NCBI RefSeq assembly: GCF_025716945.1 | Contig: NZ_JAOVZT010000002.1 | Coordinates: 527,197 to 591,196 of the forward strand | Length of the DNA stretch: 64,000 bases | Direction of reading: 5' to 3' | DNA from: Geodermatophilus sp. YIM 151500 | GTDB lineage: Bacteria; Actinomycetota; Actinomycetes; Mycobacteriales; Geodermatophilaceae | Part shown: positions 20,607 to 30,358 of the stretch, piece by piece | Position numbering within the stretch: the first letter of the stretch is position 1 | Layout: each line of letters begins with the position of its first letter | Notes under the pieces: generated by a model | What the model was told of the DNA's origin: nothing | Database searches by the model: none | Seen by the model: only the letters and a program-made list of their open reading frames with translations | Made by a program: the position numbers and the translations under genes

Positions 20607-21220
20607 CCGTCTCGGCGTCGTACGGCGCCGGCGGGGCCGAGGTGGCGCCCGCCGTCGCCGAACGGCTCGGTCTGCCGTTCCACGACCGGGCCATCCCGGC
20701 CCAGGTGGCCGGCCGCCTCGGCGTGCCGGTCGCCGATGCGGAGGCCAACGACGAGACCGTGGTCCGGGGGTTGTGGCGGCTGGTGGCGTCGCTGGGTTCG
20801 ATGCCCGACCCGGTCGGCGGGATGATGCCGACGACGGCCATCCCCGACGAGCGGGCCTACCGGCAGCAGACCGAGCGGGTGCTGGCCGAGATCGCCGACG
20901 GCGGCGGCGTGGTGCTCGGGCGCGCGGCCGCGCTGGTGCTCGGCCGCCGGGCCGACACCCTGCACGTGCGGCTCGACGGGCCGGAGGAGCGTCGGCTCGA
21001 GGCGGCGGTCGCCCGGTCGGGCCGGCCGTGGGAGGAGGTGCGCGGCGAGATGGTGGCCAACGACCGGGCCCGGCAGGCCTACGTGCGGCACTTCTACCGG
21101 TGCGACCCGGCCGAGGCGCGGCACTACCACCTGGTGGTGGACAGCACCGCGCTGCCGCTCGGGACCGTCGTCGACCTCGTCGTCACCGCAGCGCGGGCCC
21201 GTGGCATCGGCCGGGCCTGA
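20594..21220 (+). CDS. Cytidylate kinase-like family protein
   Basis: A 208-residue P-loop-kinase-like protein of the family labelled cytidylate-kinase-like. It starts VTVSASYGAGGAEVAPAVAERLGLPFHDRAI, a loop of the form SASYGAGGAE instead of a canonical GxxGxGKS. LHVRLDGPEERR and VANDRARQAYVRHFY correspond to the lid and nucleotide-binding regions. True substrate is unknown, and the degenerate loop leaves room for a regulatory role. The GTG start lies within the end of the GNAT gene. Confidence 0.8.
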   Translation: MGVVTVSASYGAGGAEVAPAVAERLGLPFHDRAIPAQVAGRLGVPVADAEANDETVVRGLWRLVASLGSMPDPVGGMMPTTAIPDERAYRQQTERVLAEIADGGGVVLGRAAALVLGRRADTLHVRLDGPEERRLEAAVARSGRPWEEVRGEMVANDRARQAYVRHFYRCDPAEARHYHLVVDSTALPLGTVVDLVVTAARARGIGRA

Positions 21221-21300
21221 TCCGTCCGCGGGCCGCCGGACCGTGCCGTCGGGACCGGTGGCCGGAGGCGGCCGGAGGCGTGGGGAAGGGTGGTCCTCCC

Positions 21301-21492
21301 TCAGGCGCGGACGACCTTGCCCGCCCGGATGCACGAGGTGCAGGCGTGGATGCGCTTGCGGTTGCCGGGGGCGACCAGCGCCCGCACGGACTGGATGTTC
21401 GGGTTCCAGCGGCGCGACGTCCGCCGGTGCGAGTGCGACACCGACATGCCGAAACTCGGCCTCTTGCCACAGACATCGCACACGGCAGCCAC
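21301..21492 (-). CDS. rpmB: Ribosomal protein bL28
   Basis: A 63-residue large-subunit protein with the zinc-binding pairs CDVC and CTSC (a C+ paralogue), the [15 protein letters not shown] core and KVVRA end. GTG 21492 has AGGAG upstream. It is transcribed away from the DAK2-recG operon. Confidence 0.96.
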   Translation of the reverse strand: MAAVCDVCGKRPSFGMSVSHSHRRTSRRWNPNIQSVRALVAPGNRKRIHACTSCIRAGKVVRA

Positions 21493-21562
21493 GGTGGATC
21501 ACTCCTAGGGTTTCGCTCACGGACGGCGGGGCAGACGGACACCCGCGTCAGGACCGCCCAGC

Positions 21563-21568
21563 AGTCTA
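21563..21568 (-). promoter_or_regulatory. Candidate -10 element for rpmB
   Basis: On the minus strand TAGACT (TANNNT) lies about 70 bases before the rpmB start, leaving a short leader with its own Shine-Dalgarno. Confidence 0.35.
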
Positions 21569-21674
21569 ACCGCTCGCGTGGTCACCCGCCCTCGCGGCCC
21601 TGCCTGCCGGGCCGGGCTGCCGCCGCCCGCCCGGCGGGCAACGCGCGCGGCCCGGGTCGGTCGTCCCCGCCGGG

Positions 21675-21680
21675 TAACCT
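21675..21680 (+). promoter_or_regulatory. Leaderless -10 element for DAK2-domain gene
   Basis: TAACCT ends 6 nt before GTG 21687 with no Shine-Dalgarno, consistent with a leaderless message for the long operon that follows. Confidence 0.5.
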
Positions 21681-21686
21681 CCGCCC

Positions 21687-23276
21687 GTGCTGCCGGCGCT
21701 GGACGACGCCGCGGTCGGCGCGTGGTGCCGGGCCGCGGTCACCGCGCTGTCCGCGGGTCGCGCGCGCCTCGACGACCTCAACGTCTTCCCGGTGCCCGAC
21801 GGCGACACCGGCACCAACCTGCTGCTCACCGTCGAGGCCGCGCGCGACGCGCTCGACGCGGAGACCGGCGAGCCGGCCTGGGCGCTGGTCGCCCGCGGGG
21901 CCGTCCTCGGCGCCCGCGGCAACTCCGGCACCCTCCTCGCCGAGCTCGTGCGCGGCATGGCCGACCAGCTCGCCGACCAACCGCCGGCCGACGGACCCGC
22001 GGTCGCCGCCGCGATGCAGAAGGCCGCCGCCGGCGCCTACACCGCGGTCGCCGACCCCGAGGAGGGCACCTTCCTCACGGTCGCCCGCGCGGGCGCCGAC
22101 GCCGCCGGCGCCGCGGTCGACGCCGGCCGCACCGGGCTCGACGAGGTCGTCCGCGCGGCGGCCGACGGTGCCCGTGCCGCGCTGGAGGGCACCGTCGACC
22201 AGCTCGACGTGCTGCGGGCCGCCGGGGTGGTCGACGCCGGCGGCGCCGGTCTCTGCGTGGTCCTCGACGCGCTGGTCACCACGGTCACCGGCGTCGAGCC
22301 CGCCCGCCCGCCGCTCCAGCGCCGGCGGGCCCGCCGCGCCGCCGCCGACCGCCCGCACCAGCCGCCCGCTGGTCCCGGCAGCGAGGTGCAGTACCTGCTC
22401 ACCGACACCGACGAGGCCGCCGTCGCGCGGTTGCAGGAGCGGCTCGCCCGGCTCGGCGACAGCCTGGTGGTCGTCGGCGTCGACACGCCCGCCGGCCGCG
22501 CGTGGAACGTGCACGTGCACGCCGCCGACGTCGGTGCGGTCATCGAGGCCGGCATCGAGGCCGGGCGGCCCTACCGCATCACCGTCTCGCCGCTGGCCCC
22601 GGTCCGCCCGGCCGAGCCGGTCGCCGGGCGCCGTGCCGTGGTCGCCGTCGTCCCGGGCGACGGCCTCGCCGCGCTGTTCTCCGGCGAGGGCGTGCGGGCG
22701 GTCCCCTGCGGCCCGTCCGGGATCACCGAGGACGACGTGGTGCGGGCGGTGCTCGCCTCGGCGGCGCGGGACGTCGTCGTCCTCCCCAACGACGAGGCCC
22801 TCACCGCGGTCGCCGCCACCGCTGCCGAGCGGGCGCGGGAGACCGGGCGCGACGTCGTCGTCGTCCCCACCCGTGCCGCCGTGCAGGGGCTGGCGGCTGT
22901 CGCCGTCGCCGACCCGGGCCGCCGCTTCGCCGACGACGTCGTCGCGATGGCCGAGGCGGCCGCCGCAACCCGCTGGGCCGAGATACTGGTCGCCCGGCAC
23001 GAGGCGCTGACCTCCGCGGGCCGCTGCCGCTCCGGCGACGTGCTCGGTCTCGTCGAGGGCGACGTCGTGGTCATCGGCCCGGCGCTCGACGCCGTCGCCT
23101 GCGACCTGCTCGACCGGCTGCTCGGGGCCGGCGGCGAGCTGGTCACCCTCGTCGTCGGCCACCCCGCGCTCGGGAACGCGGTCTGCGCGCACCTCGCCCG
23201 CGCGCACCCCACCGTCGAGGTCACCCGCTACGACGGGGGCCCGCCCGGCGTCCCGCTGCAGGTGGGCGTCGAGTGA
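21687..23276 (+). CDS. DAK2/DegV-linked protein, FakA (YloV)-like
   Basis: A 529-residue protein with an N-terminal DhaL/DAK2 domain (VFPVPDGDTGTNLLLTV, GARGNSGTLLAELVRG, GVVDAGGAGLCVVLDAL), a middle domain (VQYLLTDTDEAAVARLQERL) and a C-terminal region with VLPNDEALTAVA. In firmicutes this architecture is the ATP-binding fatty-acid kinase FakA, working with a FakB lipid carrier. Whether the actinobacterial protein is a fatty-acid kinase is unproven, and no FakB gene is adjacent. It overlaps recG by GTGA. Confidence 0.87.
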   Translation: MLPALDDAAVGAWCRAAVTALSAGRARLDDLNVFPVPDGDTGTNLLLTVEAARDALDAETGEPAWALVARGAVLGARGNSGTLLAELVRGMADQLADQPPADGPAVAAAMQKAAAGAYTAVADPEEGTFLTVARAGADAAGAAVDAGRTGLDEVVRAAADGARAALEGTVDQLDVLRAAGVVDAGGAGLCVVLDALVTTVTGVEPARPPLQRRRARRAAADRPHQPPAGPGSEVQYLLTDTDEAAVARLQERLARLGDSLVVVGVDTPAGRAWNVHVHAADVGAVIEAGIEAGRPYRITVSPLAPVRPAEPVAGRRAVVAVVPGDGLAALFSGEGVRAVPCGPSGITEDDVVRAVLASAARDVVVLPNDEALTAVAATAAERARETGRDVVVVPTRAAVQGLAAVAVADPGRRFADDVVAMAEAAAATRWAEILVARHEALTSAGRCRSGDVLGLVEGDVVVIGPALDAVACDLLDRLLGAGGELVTLVVGHPALGNAVCAHLARAHPTVEVTRYDGGPPGVPLQVGVE

Positions 23277-25465
23277 CCGTGAGCCTGGAGACCCCGCTCG
23301 ACCGGGTGCTCGGCGCGCGGACGGCCGGGCCCATGGCCGAGTCGCTCGGGCTGCGCACCGTCCGCGACCTGCTCCGGCACTACCCGCGCCGGTACGCGAG
23401 GCGCGGCGAGATGGCCGACCTCACCAGTCTCGAGGTGGGCGACCGGGTCACCGTGCTGGCGCAGATCCGCAGCGTCGAGTCGCGGCGCATGCGCAACCGC
23501 AAGGGCACGCTCACCGAGGTCACCGTCGGCGACGGCCGGGGCCGCATGCGGCTGGTCTTCTTCAGCCACAAGCACGGCAAGCTGGTCCCGGGTGCCTGGG
23601 GGCTGTTCGCGGGCACGGTGAGCACGTACAAGGGCCAGCTGCAGTTCACCCACCCCGACATGCACCTGCTCGACGACCGCGACGCCGCCGACGACGACGA
23701 GTGGGCGCGCGCGCTCATCCCGATCTACCCGGCGAGCAAGGAGGTCTCGAGCTGGGTGGTGCAGCGCTCGCTGCGGACGCTGCTCGGCCCCGAGGGCCGC
23801 CTCGGCTCCCTCGTCGACGACCCGCTGCCCGAGGAGGTCCGCACCCGCCACGGGCTGCTGCCGCTCGCCGCCGCCCTGCTCGACATCCACCGCCCCACCT
23901 CGACCGAGGACGTCGCCCGTGCCCGCGAGCGGCTCAAGTGGGACGAGGCGCTGGTTCTCCAGCTCACCCTCGCCGCCCGCCGCCGCGCCGCCGCGCTGGA
24001 ACCGGGCGTCGCCCGCCCCCGGCGGGCCGGCGGCCTGCTCGACGCCGTCGACGCCCGGCTGCCCTTCGCCCTCACCGACGGCCAGCGCGAGGTGGGCGAG
24101 CAGCTGGCCGCCGAGCTCGACCGGGAGCAGCCGATGCACCGGTTGCTGCAGGGAGAGGTGGGGGCCGGCAAGACGGTGGTCGCCCTGCGCGCGATGGCCC
24201 AGGTGGTCGACGCCGGGGGCCAGGCGGCGCTGCTCGCGCCGACCGAGGTGCTCGCGGCCCAGCACGTGCGGGGCATCCGCGCGCTGCTCGGCCCGCTCGG
24301 CCGGGCCGGCGAGCTCGATGGCGACCCCGCGGGCACCCGGGTCGTCCTGCTCACCGGCTCGCAGAGGGCCGCCGCCCGCCGGGAGGGCCGGGCCGACGTC
24401 GCCGAGGGCCGGGCCGGCATCGTCGTCGGCACGCACGCGCTGCTCCAGGAGGGTGTCGAGTTCGCCGACCTCGGCCTGGTCGTCGTCGACGAGCAGCACC
24501 GGTTCGGCGTCGAGCAGCGCGACGCCCTGCGCGCCAAGGGCGACCGACCGCCGCACGTGCTGGTCATGACCGCGACGCCGATCCCGCGCACCGTCGCGAT
24601 GACCGTCTACGGCGACCTGGAGGTCTCCACGCTGCGCCAGCTGCCCGGCGGCCGCGGCGGCGTGGCGACCTCCGTCGTCCCGGTGTCGGACAGGCCGGCC
24701 TGGCTCGACCGGGCCTGGGAGCGGCTGCGGGAGGAGGTCTCCGCCGGGCGGCAGGCCTACGTCGTGTGCCCCCGGATCGGCGAGGGGGCCGACGCCGACG
24801 ACGCGCCCGACGACGCAGACGGCGCCCCGGCCGACGGCGGTGACGACCGGCGCCCGCCGCTGGCCGTCCTCGACGTCGCCGAGCAGCTCCGCGAGGGCCC
24901 GCTCGCCGGCCTGCGGCTCGACGTCCTGCACGGCCGCCTGGCGCCGGACGAGAAGGACGCGCGCATGCGCGCGTTCGCCGCCGGGGAGACCGACGTGCTG
25001 GTCTCCACCACGGTCATCGAGGTGGGGGTCGACGTGCCCAACGCAACCGTGATGGTGGTCATGGACGCCGAGCGCTTCGGCGTCAGCCAGCTGCACCAGC
25101 TCCGCGGCCGGGTCGCCCGGGGCCGGCACCGCGGCCTGTGCCTGCTGGTCACCGAGGCGTCGGAGGGCTCGCCGTCCGGGCAGCGGCTGGCCGCGGTCGC
25201 CGCCACCTCCGACGGCTTCGAGCTCGCCCGCCTGGACTTGGAGACCCGGCGCGAGGGCGACGTGCTCGGCGCCGCCCAGTCGGGACGGCAGTCCACGGTG
25301 CGGATGCTGTCGCTGCTGGAGGACGAGGAGCTGATCGCCGCCGCCCGCGCCGAGGCCACCGCGCTGCTGGCCGGCGAGCGCGGCCTGGCCGACCACCCCG
25401 GCCTGGCCGCGGAGGTCGCCGCGCTCAACCTCGACGAGCGGGCGGACTGGCTCGAGAAGGCATGA
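23273..25465 (+). CDS. recG: ATP-dependent DNA helicase RecG
   Basis: Remodels stalled forks and Holliday junctions. The 730-residue SF2 helicase has an N-terminal wedge/OB domain (SLEVGDRVTVLAQIRSVE), Walker A GEVGAGKTVVALRA, the DEQH box in VVDEQHRFGVEQR, MTATPIPRT, and C-terminal QLRGRVARGRHRG. An Asp/Ala-rich insert (EGADADDAPDDADGAP) sits between the motor lobes. GTG 23273 overlaps the previous stop; GTG 23279 is an alternative. Confidence 0.97.
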   Translation: MTVSLETPLDRVLGARTAGPMAESLGLRTVRDLLRHYPRRYARRGEMADLTSLEVGDRVTVLAQIRSVESRRMRNRKGTLTEVTVGDGRGRMRLVFFSHKHGKLVPGAWGLFAGTVSTYKGQLQFTHPDMHLLDDRDAADDDEWARALIPIYPASKEVSSWVVQRSLRTLLGPEGRLGSLVDDPLPEEVRTRHGLLPLAAALLDIHRPTSTEDVARARERLKWDEALVLQLTLAARRRAAALEPGVARPRRAGGLLDAVDARLPFALTDGQREVGEQLAAELDREQPMHRLLQGEVGAGKTVVALRAMAQVVDAGGQAALLAPTEVLAAQHVRGIRALLGPLGRAGELDGDPAGTRVVLLTGSQRAAARREGRADVAEGRAGIVVGTHALLQEGVEFADLGLVVVDEQHRFGVEQRDALRAKGDRPPHVLVMTATPIPRTVAMTVYGDLEVSTLRQLPGGRGGVATSVVPVSDRPAWLDRAWERLREEVSAGRQAYVVCPRIGEGADADDAPDDADGAPADGGDDRRPPLAVLDVAEQLREGPLAGLRLDVLHGRLAPDEKDARMRAFAAGETDVLVSTTVIEVGVDVPNATVMVVMDAERFGVSQLHQLRGRVARGRHRGLCLLVTEASEGSPSGQRLAAVAATSDGFELARLDLETRREGDVLGAAQSGRQSTVRMLSLLEDEELIAAARAEATALLAGERGLADHPGLAAEVAALNLDERADWLEKA

Positions 25466-26016
25466 CCCGGCTGATCGCGGGGCTGGCCGGCGGCCGGCGC
25501 TTGCGGGTGCCGCCCGCCGGGGTGCGGCCCACGGGCGACCGGGCCCGCGAGGCCCTCTTCAACAGCCTGGGCACCCTGCTCGACCTCGAGGGCGCCCGCG
25601 TGCTCGACCTGTACGCCGGCTCCGGCGCGCTGGGCCTGGAGGCGCTGTCCCGCGGCGCGGTGGCGGCCGTCTTCGTCGAGAACGCGCCACGGGTGCTGCC
25701 GGTGCTGCGGGCCAACCTGGCCGCGGTCGGCCTGCCCGGCGGCCGGGTGGTGGCCCGCTCGGTCCCGGAGTACGTCGCCGGCCCGCCGCCCGGGCCGTTC
25801 GACCTCGTCCTCGCCGACCCGCCGTACGCCACGCCGGCCGCGGAGGTGCTCGGCGTGCTGGCGGGGCTGACCCGCGGCGGCTGGCTGGCGCCCGCGGCGG
25901 TCGTCGTGGTCGAGCGTTCCAGCCGCGAGCCGCCGTGGGAGTGGCCGACACCGCTCTCCGGGTTGCGCGAGCGCCGCTACGGGGAGGCCGTGCTCCGGTA
26001 CGGTCGCTCCCCGTGA
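25462..26016 (+). CDS. rsmD: 16S rRNA (guanine966-N2)-methyltransferase
   Basis: A 184-residue Rossmann methyltransferase. RPTGDRAREALFNSLG, the SAM motif VLDLYAGSGALGLEALSRG and the catalytic ADPPY are all present. ATG 25462 overlaps the recG stop (ATGA) and its stop overlaps coaD (GTGA). The rsmD-coaD pairing is widely conserved. Confidence 0.96.
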   Translation: MTRLIAGLAGGRRLRVPPAGVRPTGDRAREALFNSLGTLLDLEGARVLDLYAGSGALGLEALSRGAVAAVFVENAPRVLPVLRANLAAVGLPGGRVVARSVPEYVAGPPPGPFDLVLADPPYATPAAEVLGVLAGLTRGGWLAPAAVVVVERSSREPPWEWPTPLSGLRERRYGEAVLRYGRSP

Positions 26017-26513
26017 GGCGTGCCGTCTGCCCGGGTTCGTTCGACCCGGTCACCAACGGTCACGTCGACGTGATCACGCGGGCGGCGGCGCTGTACGACG
26101 AGCTGGTCGTCGCCGTCCTGGTCAACCCCGGCAAGGCCGGGCTGTTCGGGGTCGAGGAGCGCATGGAGCTGCTCCGCGACGCCGTCGCCGACCTGCCCAA
26201 CGTGCGCGTGGACAGCTTCTCCGGCCTGCTCGTCGACTACTGCCGGGCGCACGACGTGCCGGTGATCGTCAAGGGCCTGCGCGCGGTCAGCGACTTCGAG
26301 TACGAGCTGCAGATGGCGCAGATGAACCGCGAGCTGGCCGGGATCGAGACGCTGTTCGTGCCGACCGCGCCGCAGGTCGGTCACCTGTCCTCCAGCCTGA
26401 TCAAGCAGATCGCCGGCTTCGGTGGCGACGTGTCCCGGCTGGTGCCCAAGGCGGTCCTGGAGCGGCTGCTGGCCGCCCGCGACCGGTCCGGGGCGGCGGG
26501 GGAGGGGCCGTGA
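26013..26513 (+). CDS. coaD: Pantetheine-phosphate adenylyltransferase
   Basis: Adenylates 4'-phosphopantetheine in coenzyme A synthesis. The 166-residue protein has CPGSFDPVTNGHVDVI with the TxGH nucleotidyltransferase motif near the N-terminus, IVKGLRAVSDFEYELQMAQMN, and the C-terminal SSSLIKQIAGFGGDV. GTG 26013 is set by the rsmD overlap and the family N-terminus. Confidence 0.97.
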   Translation: MRRAVCPGSFDPVTNGHVDVITRAAALYDELVVAVLVNPGKAGLFGVEERMELLRDAVADLPNVRVDSFSGLLVDYCRAHDVPVIVKGLRAVSDFEYELQMAQMNRELAGIETLFVPTAPQVGHLSSSLIKQIAGFGGDVSRLVPKAVLERLLAARDRSGAAGEGP

Positions 26514-27166
26514 CGGAGGTCGTCTACCGGCTGTACGAGACCGTCGACGAGCTGTCCACGGTCATCGAGAACGCCCGCAGCGTGCCCATGTCCGGCTCCT
26601 GCATGGTGCCCCGCGACCACCTGCTCGACCTGCTCGACGACCTGCGGGAGTCGCTGCCCGAGGACGTGCAGGCGGCCGGCGCAATCGTCGAGCAGCGCAC
26701 CGAGATCCTGCAGCAGGCGCAGGAGGAGGCCGAGCGGATCGCCGGCCGCACCCGCGGCGAGAGCGAGCAGCTGGTCGCCCAGGCGCGCCGCCAGCGCGAG
26801 GAGATCCTCGGCACCGCCCGCCGTCAGCGCGACGAGCTGCTGACGTCGGCGCAGGGCGAGGCGGAGCGGCTGCTGGCCGAGGCCGAGGAGGAGGCCGGCC
26901 GGCTGGTCGCCGAGGGCCGCCGCCGCCGTGACGCGCTGATCGCCGAGGCGCGGGCCGAGCACGAGCGCCTGGTCACCGAGACCGAGGTGTACCAGCGGGC
27001 GCTGATCCAGGCCGACGAGCTGGGCGCGCAGACCCAGACCGAGGTCGCCCGCATGCGCGCGGAGGTCGACGAGTACGTCGACACCCGGCTGGCCGACTTC
27101 GGCGCGACGCTCGAGCGGATGCTGCGGTCGGTCGAGGCGGCCCGCAGCACGCTGCGCGACGGCTGA
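26510..27166 (+). CDS. SepIVA-like coiled-coil cell-division protein
   Basis: A 218-residue DivIVA-related protein. The N-terminal segment VPMSGSCMVPRDHLLDLLDDLRE is the conserved part. Residues 60-170 are a long Glu/Arg/Ala heptad coiled coil, and the C-terminal VDTRLADFGATLERML recurs in relatives. In mycobacteria the orthologue between coaD and DUF177-rnc is SepIVA, a septation factor needed for membrane and wall organisation; the synteny here is the main support. The GTG start overlaps coaD. Confidence 0.83.
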   Translation: MTEVVYRLYETVDELSTVIENARSVPMSGSCMVPRDHLLDLLDDLRESLPEDVQAAGAIVEQRTEILQQAQEEAERIAGRTRGESEQLVAQARRQREEILGTARRQRDELLTSAQGEAERLLAEAEEEAGRLVAEGRRRRDALIAEARAEHERLVTETEVYQRALIQADELGAQTQTEVARMRAEVDEYVDTRLADFGATLERMLRSVEAARSTLRDG

Positions 27167-27236
27167 TCCGGCGGGCTGCGGGGTCCGGCCCGTCCCCGGC
27201 GTCCGCCCGCCACGGCGACCGGGGAGGGCGATCGGG

Positions 27237-27242
27237 TAGTCT
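27237..27242 (+). promoter_or_regulatory. Candidate -10 element for DUF177-rpmF-rnc unit
   Basis: TAGTCT lies about 72 bases before the DUF177 start in the first sizeable gap of this block (27167-27314). Confidence 0.4.
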
Positions 27243-27314
27243 CGGCAACCGGTCCGACCGCCGGTGGCGCCCCGTCCCGGCCGACCACCCCCGCTCCCGA
27301 CCGCGAGTACCGAC

Positions 27315-28016
27315 ATGCCTGCCGCTTCTCCGCACCGCCCCGGCGCCGCGCCCTCCGACGCGCGGCGTCCCCGGGGTGTGCCGTCGGGCGCCCGCCGGTC
27401 CGACAGCGCCGCGTCCGGCGCGCGGCCGGCCGGCGCCCGGCGCGCCGGGCCCCACCCGTGGGTCGTCGAGCTGCGCGAGCTCGGCCGCTGCGCCGGGTCG
27501 ATGCAGCAGCTGGAGCGCACGCTGCCGGCACCCCCCGGATGGGGGGTCGAGCTGATCGGCGTCCCCGAGGGGGGTGAGGTGCGGCTGGACCTGCGGCTGG
27601 AGTCGGTCATGGAGGGCGTGCTCGTCTCCGGCGAGGTCGACGTCCCCGTCACCGGGTCCTGCGCCCGCTGCCTCGACGCGATCGAGGACTCGCTGGTCCT
27701 CGACGTGCAGGAGTTGTTCGCCTACGAGGGCAGCACCACCGAGGCCACCAGCGAGGAGGACGAGGTCCGGCTCGTCGAGGGCGAGCGGATCGACCTCGAG
27801 CCGATGGTCCGCGACGCCGTCGTCCTCGCCCTGCCGCTGGCCCCGTTGTGCACCGACGAGTGCGCGGGCCTGTGCGCCGACTGCGGCCAGCGGCTCGACG
27901 ACCTGCCGCCCGACCACTCGCACGACCAGCTCGACCCCCGCTGGGCCGGGCTCGCCGCCCGCGTCCCCCCCTCGCCGGACGCCTCCGGCGGGGACAACCG
28001 ATCCGAGGAGAACTGA
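27315..28016 (+). CDS. DUF177 (YceD-like) zinc-cluster protein
   Basis: A 233-residue protein. A disordered Arg/Pro/Ala-rich N-terminus of about 50 residues precedes the DUF177 domain, which has [11 protein letters not shown] and the C-terminal zinc-type cluster [17 protein letters not shown]. The family almost always sits directly before rpmF and is implicated in ribosomal RNA accumulation. The ATG at 27315 follows a short leader; rpmF starts 2 bases after its stop. Confidence 0.9.
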   Translation: MPAASPHRPGAAPSDARRPRGVPSGARRSDSAASGARPAGARRAGPHPWVVELRELGRCAGSMQQLERTLPAPPGWGVELIGVPEGGEVRLDLRLESVMEGVLVSGEVDVPVTGSCARCLDAIEDSLVLDVQELFAYEGSTTEATSEEDEVRLVEGERIDLEPMVRDAVVLALPLAPLCTDECAGLCADCGQRLDDLPPDHSHDQLDPRWAGLAARVPPSPDASGGDNRSEEN

Positions 28017-28018
28017 CC

Positions 28019-28198
28019 GTGGCCGTCCCGAAGCGGCGCATGTCGCGCAGCAACACCCGCTCCCGCCGGTCGCAGTGGAAGGCCACCGCCCCGACGCTGT
28101 CGCCCTGCCCCAACCGGGCCTGCGGCCAGCTGAAGCCGCCGCACCAGGCCTGCCCGAACTGCGGCCAGCACGCCGGTCGCCAGGTCCTCTCGGTCTGA
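28019..28198 (+). CDS. rpmF: Ribosomal protein bL32
   Basis: A 59-residue zinc-binding protein: [21 protein letters not shown]-terminus and a four-cysteine cluster (CPNRAC, CPNC). GTG 28019 has CCGAGGAG ahead of it. The stop is 51 bases before the chosen rnc start. Confidence 0.96.
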   Translation: MAVPKRRMSRSNTRSRRSQWKATAPTLSPCPNRACGQLKPPHQACPNCGQHAGRQVLSV

Positions 28199-28248
28199 TC
28201 GCCACGACGCCGGTCCGCACGATCCCCGGCTCCGCGCCGATCCGGGAC

Positions 28249-29034
28249 GTGACCGCGCCCCCGGACGACGTCGTCCCGGCCGAACCGCACTCGCCGGCCG
28301 GTCCGGAGCACGCCTCCCGCGCGGCCGCCTGGCTGCTCGACGCCCTCGGCGTCGCGCTGCCGGGCGGCCTGCTCGCGCTCGCGCTGACCCACCGGTCGTG
28401 GTCCTACGAGAACGGCGGGGTGCCCACCAACGAGCGGCTGGAATTCCTCGGCGACTCCGTGCTCGGCCTGGTCGTCACCGACGAGCTCTACCGCAGCCAG
28501 CCCGACCTGCCCGAGGGGCAGCTGGCCAAGCTGCGCGCGTCCGTGGTGAACATGGCCTCGCTGGCCGGCGTCGCCCGCCGCCTCGGCGCCGGGGGGATCG
28601 GCCCGCACCTGCTGCTCGGCCGGGGCGAGGAGGCGACCGGCGGCCGGGAGAAGGACTCCATCCTCGCCGACGCCCTCGAGGCGCTGCTCGGCGCCGTGCA
28701 CCTCGGCCTCGGGCTGTCGGTCGCCGGTGACCTCGTGCACCGGCTCTTCGACCCGCTGCTGGCCGAGGCCGCCACCCGCGGGGCCGGCCTGGACTGGAAG
28801 ACCAGCCTCCAGGAGCTGGGCGCCGCCCGGGGTCTCGGTGCGCCCACCTACGCGATCGAGGACGACGGTCCCGACCACGCCAAGACCTTCACCGCGGCCG
28901 TGCTGCTGTCCGGCACCGTCTACGGGACCGGCACCGGCCGCACCAAGAAGGCCGCCGAGCAGGTCGCCGCCGAGGCGGCCTGGCGGACGCTGTCGGCCGA
29001 CGCGCCCGCCGCGGGGCCGGCCGCCCCACGCTGA
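28249..29034 (+). CDS. rnc: Ribonuclease III
   Basis: Cleaves double-stranded RNA in rRNA and mRNA processing. The 261-residue protein has the catalytic signature [16 protein letters not shown], the second acidic site [10 protein letters not shown], and a C-terminal double-stranded RNA-binding domain ([30 protein letters not shown]). GTG 28249 is the first plausible start after rpmF, but its Shine-Dalgarno is weak. mutM begins 2 bases after the stop. Confidence 0.95.
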   Translation: MTAPPDDVVPAEPHSPAGPEHASRAAAWLLDALGVALPGGLLALALTHRSWSYENGGVPTNERLEFLGDSVLGLVVTDELYRSQPDLPEGQLAKLRASVVNMASLAGVARRLGAGGIGPHLLLGRGEEATGGREKDSILADALEALLGAVHLGLGLSVAGDLVHRLFDPLLAEAATRGAGLDWKTSLQELGAARGLGAPTYAIEDDGPDHAKTFTAAVLLSGTVYGTGTGRTKKAAEQVAAEAAWRTLSADAPAAGPAAPR

Positions 29035-29035
29035 C

Positions 29036-29926
29036 GTGCCCGAGCTGCCCGAGGTCGAAGTCGTCCGGCGCGGCCTGGAGCGCTGGGTCGCCGGCCGCAC
29101 CATCGCCTCCGTCGAGGTCCGCCACCCGCGCGCGGTCCGCCGCCACCTCGAGGGCGCCGACTCCTTCGTGGCACAGCTGACCGGCCGCACCCTCACCGCG
29201 GCCCGCCGCCGCGGCAAGTACCTCTGGCTGCCGCTCGCCGAACCCGGGGACGGCCCGGCCGGCACCGCCACGGGCACCGCGCTCGTCGCCCACCTCGGGA
29301 TGAGCGGGCAGCTGCTCGTCGAGAAACCGTCGACGCCGGACGAGACCCACTTGCGCGCCCGCGTCACCTTCTCCGACGGCGGTCGCGAGCTGCGCTTCGT
29401 CGACCAGCGCACCTTCGGTGGGCTCGCGGTCGAGGAGGCCGGTCCCGGCGGAGCGCTGCCGCACCGACTGGCGCACATCGCCATCGACCCGCTCGACGGC
29501 TCCTTCGACGCGGCCGCCTTCAGCGCCGCCCTCCGCCGGCGGCGGACCGAGGTCAAGCGGGCGCTGCTGGACCAGACGCTGATCGGCGGCGTCGGCAACA
29601 TCTACGCCGACGAGGCGCTCTGGCGGGCGCGGCTGCACGGCAGCCGGCCGACCGACCGGCTGACCCGCGCGCAGGTGCACGACCTGCTCGAGGGCGTCCG
29701 GGACGTGCTGGGGGAGGCCCTCGCCCAAGGCGGCACCTCGTTCGACTCGCTGTACGTCGACGTCAACGGGCAGAGCGGCTACTTCTCCCGCTTCCTCGCC
29801 GTCTACGGTCAGGCCGACCGGCCGTGCCCTCGCTGCGGGACCCCGATCCGACGGGAGTCGTTCATGAACCGCTCGAGCTACAGCTGCCCGCGCTGCCAGC
29901 CGCCGCCCCGCCGGCGGGCCCCGTGA
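29036..29926 (+). CDS. mutM: Formamidopyrimidine-DNA glycosylase (Fpg)
   Basis: Excises 8-oxoguanine and other oxidised purines. The 296-residue protein begins [13 protein letters not shown], where the proline after Met is the catalytic nucleophile. It has [28 protein letters not shown] (helix-two-turn-helix) and a C-terminal zinc finger [25 protein letters not shown] split as CPRC and CPRC. Together with mutT1 earlier in the window it forms part of the 8-oxoG defence. It overlaps acyP by GTGA. Confidence 0.97.
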   Translation: MPELPEVEVVRRGLERWVAGRTIASVEVRHPRAVRRHLEGADSFVAQLTGRTLTAARRRGKYLWLPLAEPGDGPAGTATGTALVAHLGMSGQLLVEKPSTPDETHLRARVTFSDGGRELRFVDQRTFGGLAVEEAGPGGALPHRLAHIAIDPLDGSFDAAAFSAALRRRRTEVKRALLDQTLIGGVGNIYADEALWRARLHGSRPTDRLTRAQVHDLLEGVRDVLGEALAQGGTSFDSLYVDVNGQSGYFSRFLAVYGQADRPCPRCGTPIRRESFMNRSSYSCPRCQPPPRRRAP

Positions 29927-30207
29927 GCGGGAGCAGCGGCGTCGTCCGGGTGGTCGCCCTGGTCGACGGCGTCGTCCAGGGCGTGGGCTACCGGTGGTTC
30001 GCCCGGCAGCGCGCCGAGGCCGCCGGGCTGTCGGGCACCGCGCGCAACCTCCCCGACGGCCGAGTCGAGGTCGTCCTCGAGGGACCGGAGGACCTCGTCC
30101 GCGCGACGGTCGGCGCGCTGAGCGGCCCGGACGCCCCGGGCGCCGTCCGCGACGTGCAGCAGCGGGACGAGCCGGCGCGCGGGGTGCGCGGGTTCACCAC
30201 GGAGTGA
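29923..30207 (+). CDS. acyP: Acylphosphatase
   Basis: A 94-residue enzyme hydrolysing carboxyl-phosphate bonds. The signature [20 protein letters not shown] contains the phosphate-binding Arg, and [13 protein letters not shown] carries the catalytic Asn. GTG 29923 overlaps mutM. Confidence 0.93.
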   Translation: MSGSSGVVRVVALVDGVVQGVGYRWFARQRAEAAGLSGTARNLPDGRVEVVLEGPEDLVRATVGALSGPDAPGAVRDVQQRDEPARGVRGFTTE

Positions 30208-30251
30208 CGAAGACGACATCCCCCGGACACAGCAGCACGCCGGTCCCCGCG

Positions 30252-30280
30252 TTGACCTGCACGTCCAGGCCTGTCACCCT
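30252..30280 (+). promoter_or_regulatory. Candidate promoter for small coiled-coil gene
   Basis: TTGACC (30252-30257) is separated by 17 bases from CACCCT (30275-30280), a fair -35/-10 pair about 79 bases before ATG 30359. Confidence 0.35.
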
Positions 30281-30358
30281 GGAGGTACCACAGCCCACGC
30301 CGACCCGTCGACCGGGGCGTCGGGCTCACCTCACGTCGTCGGAAAGGCCGCTTCCGCC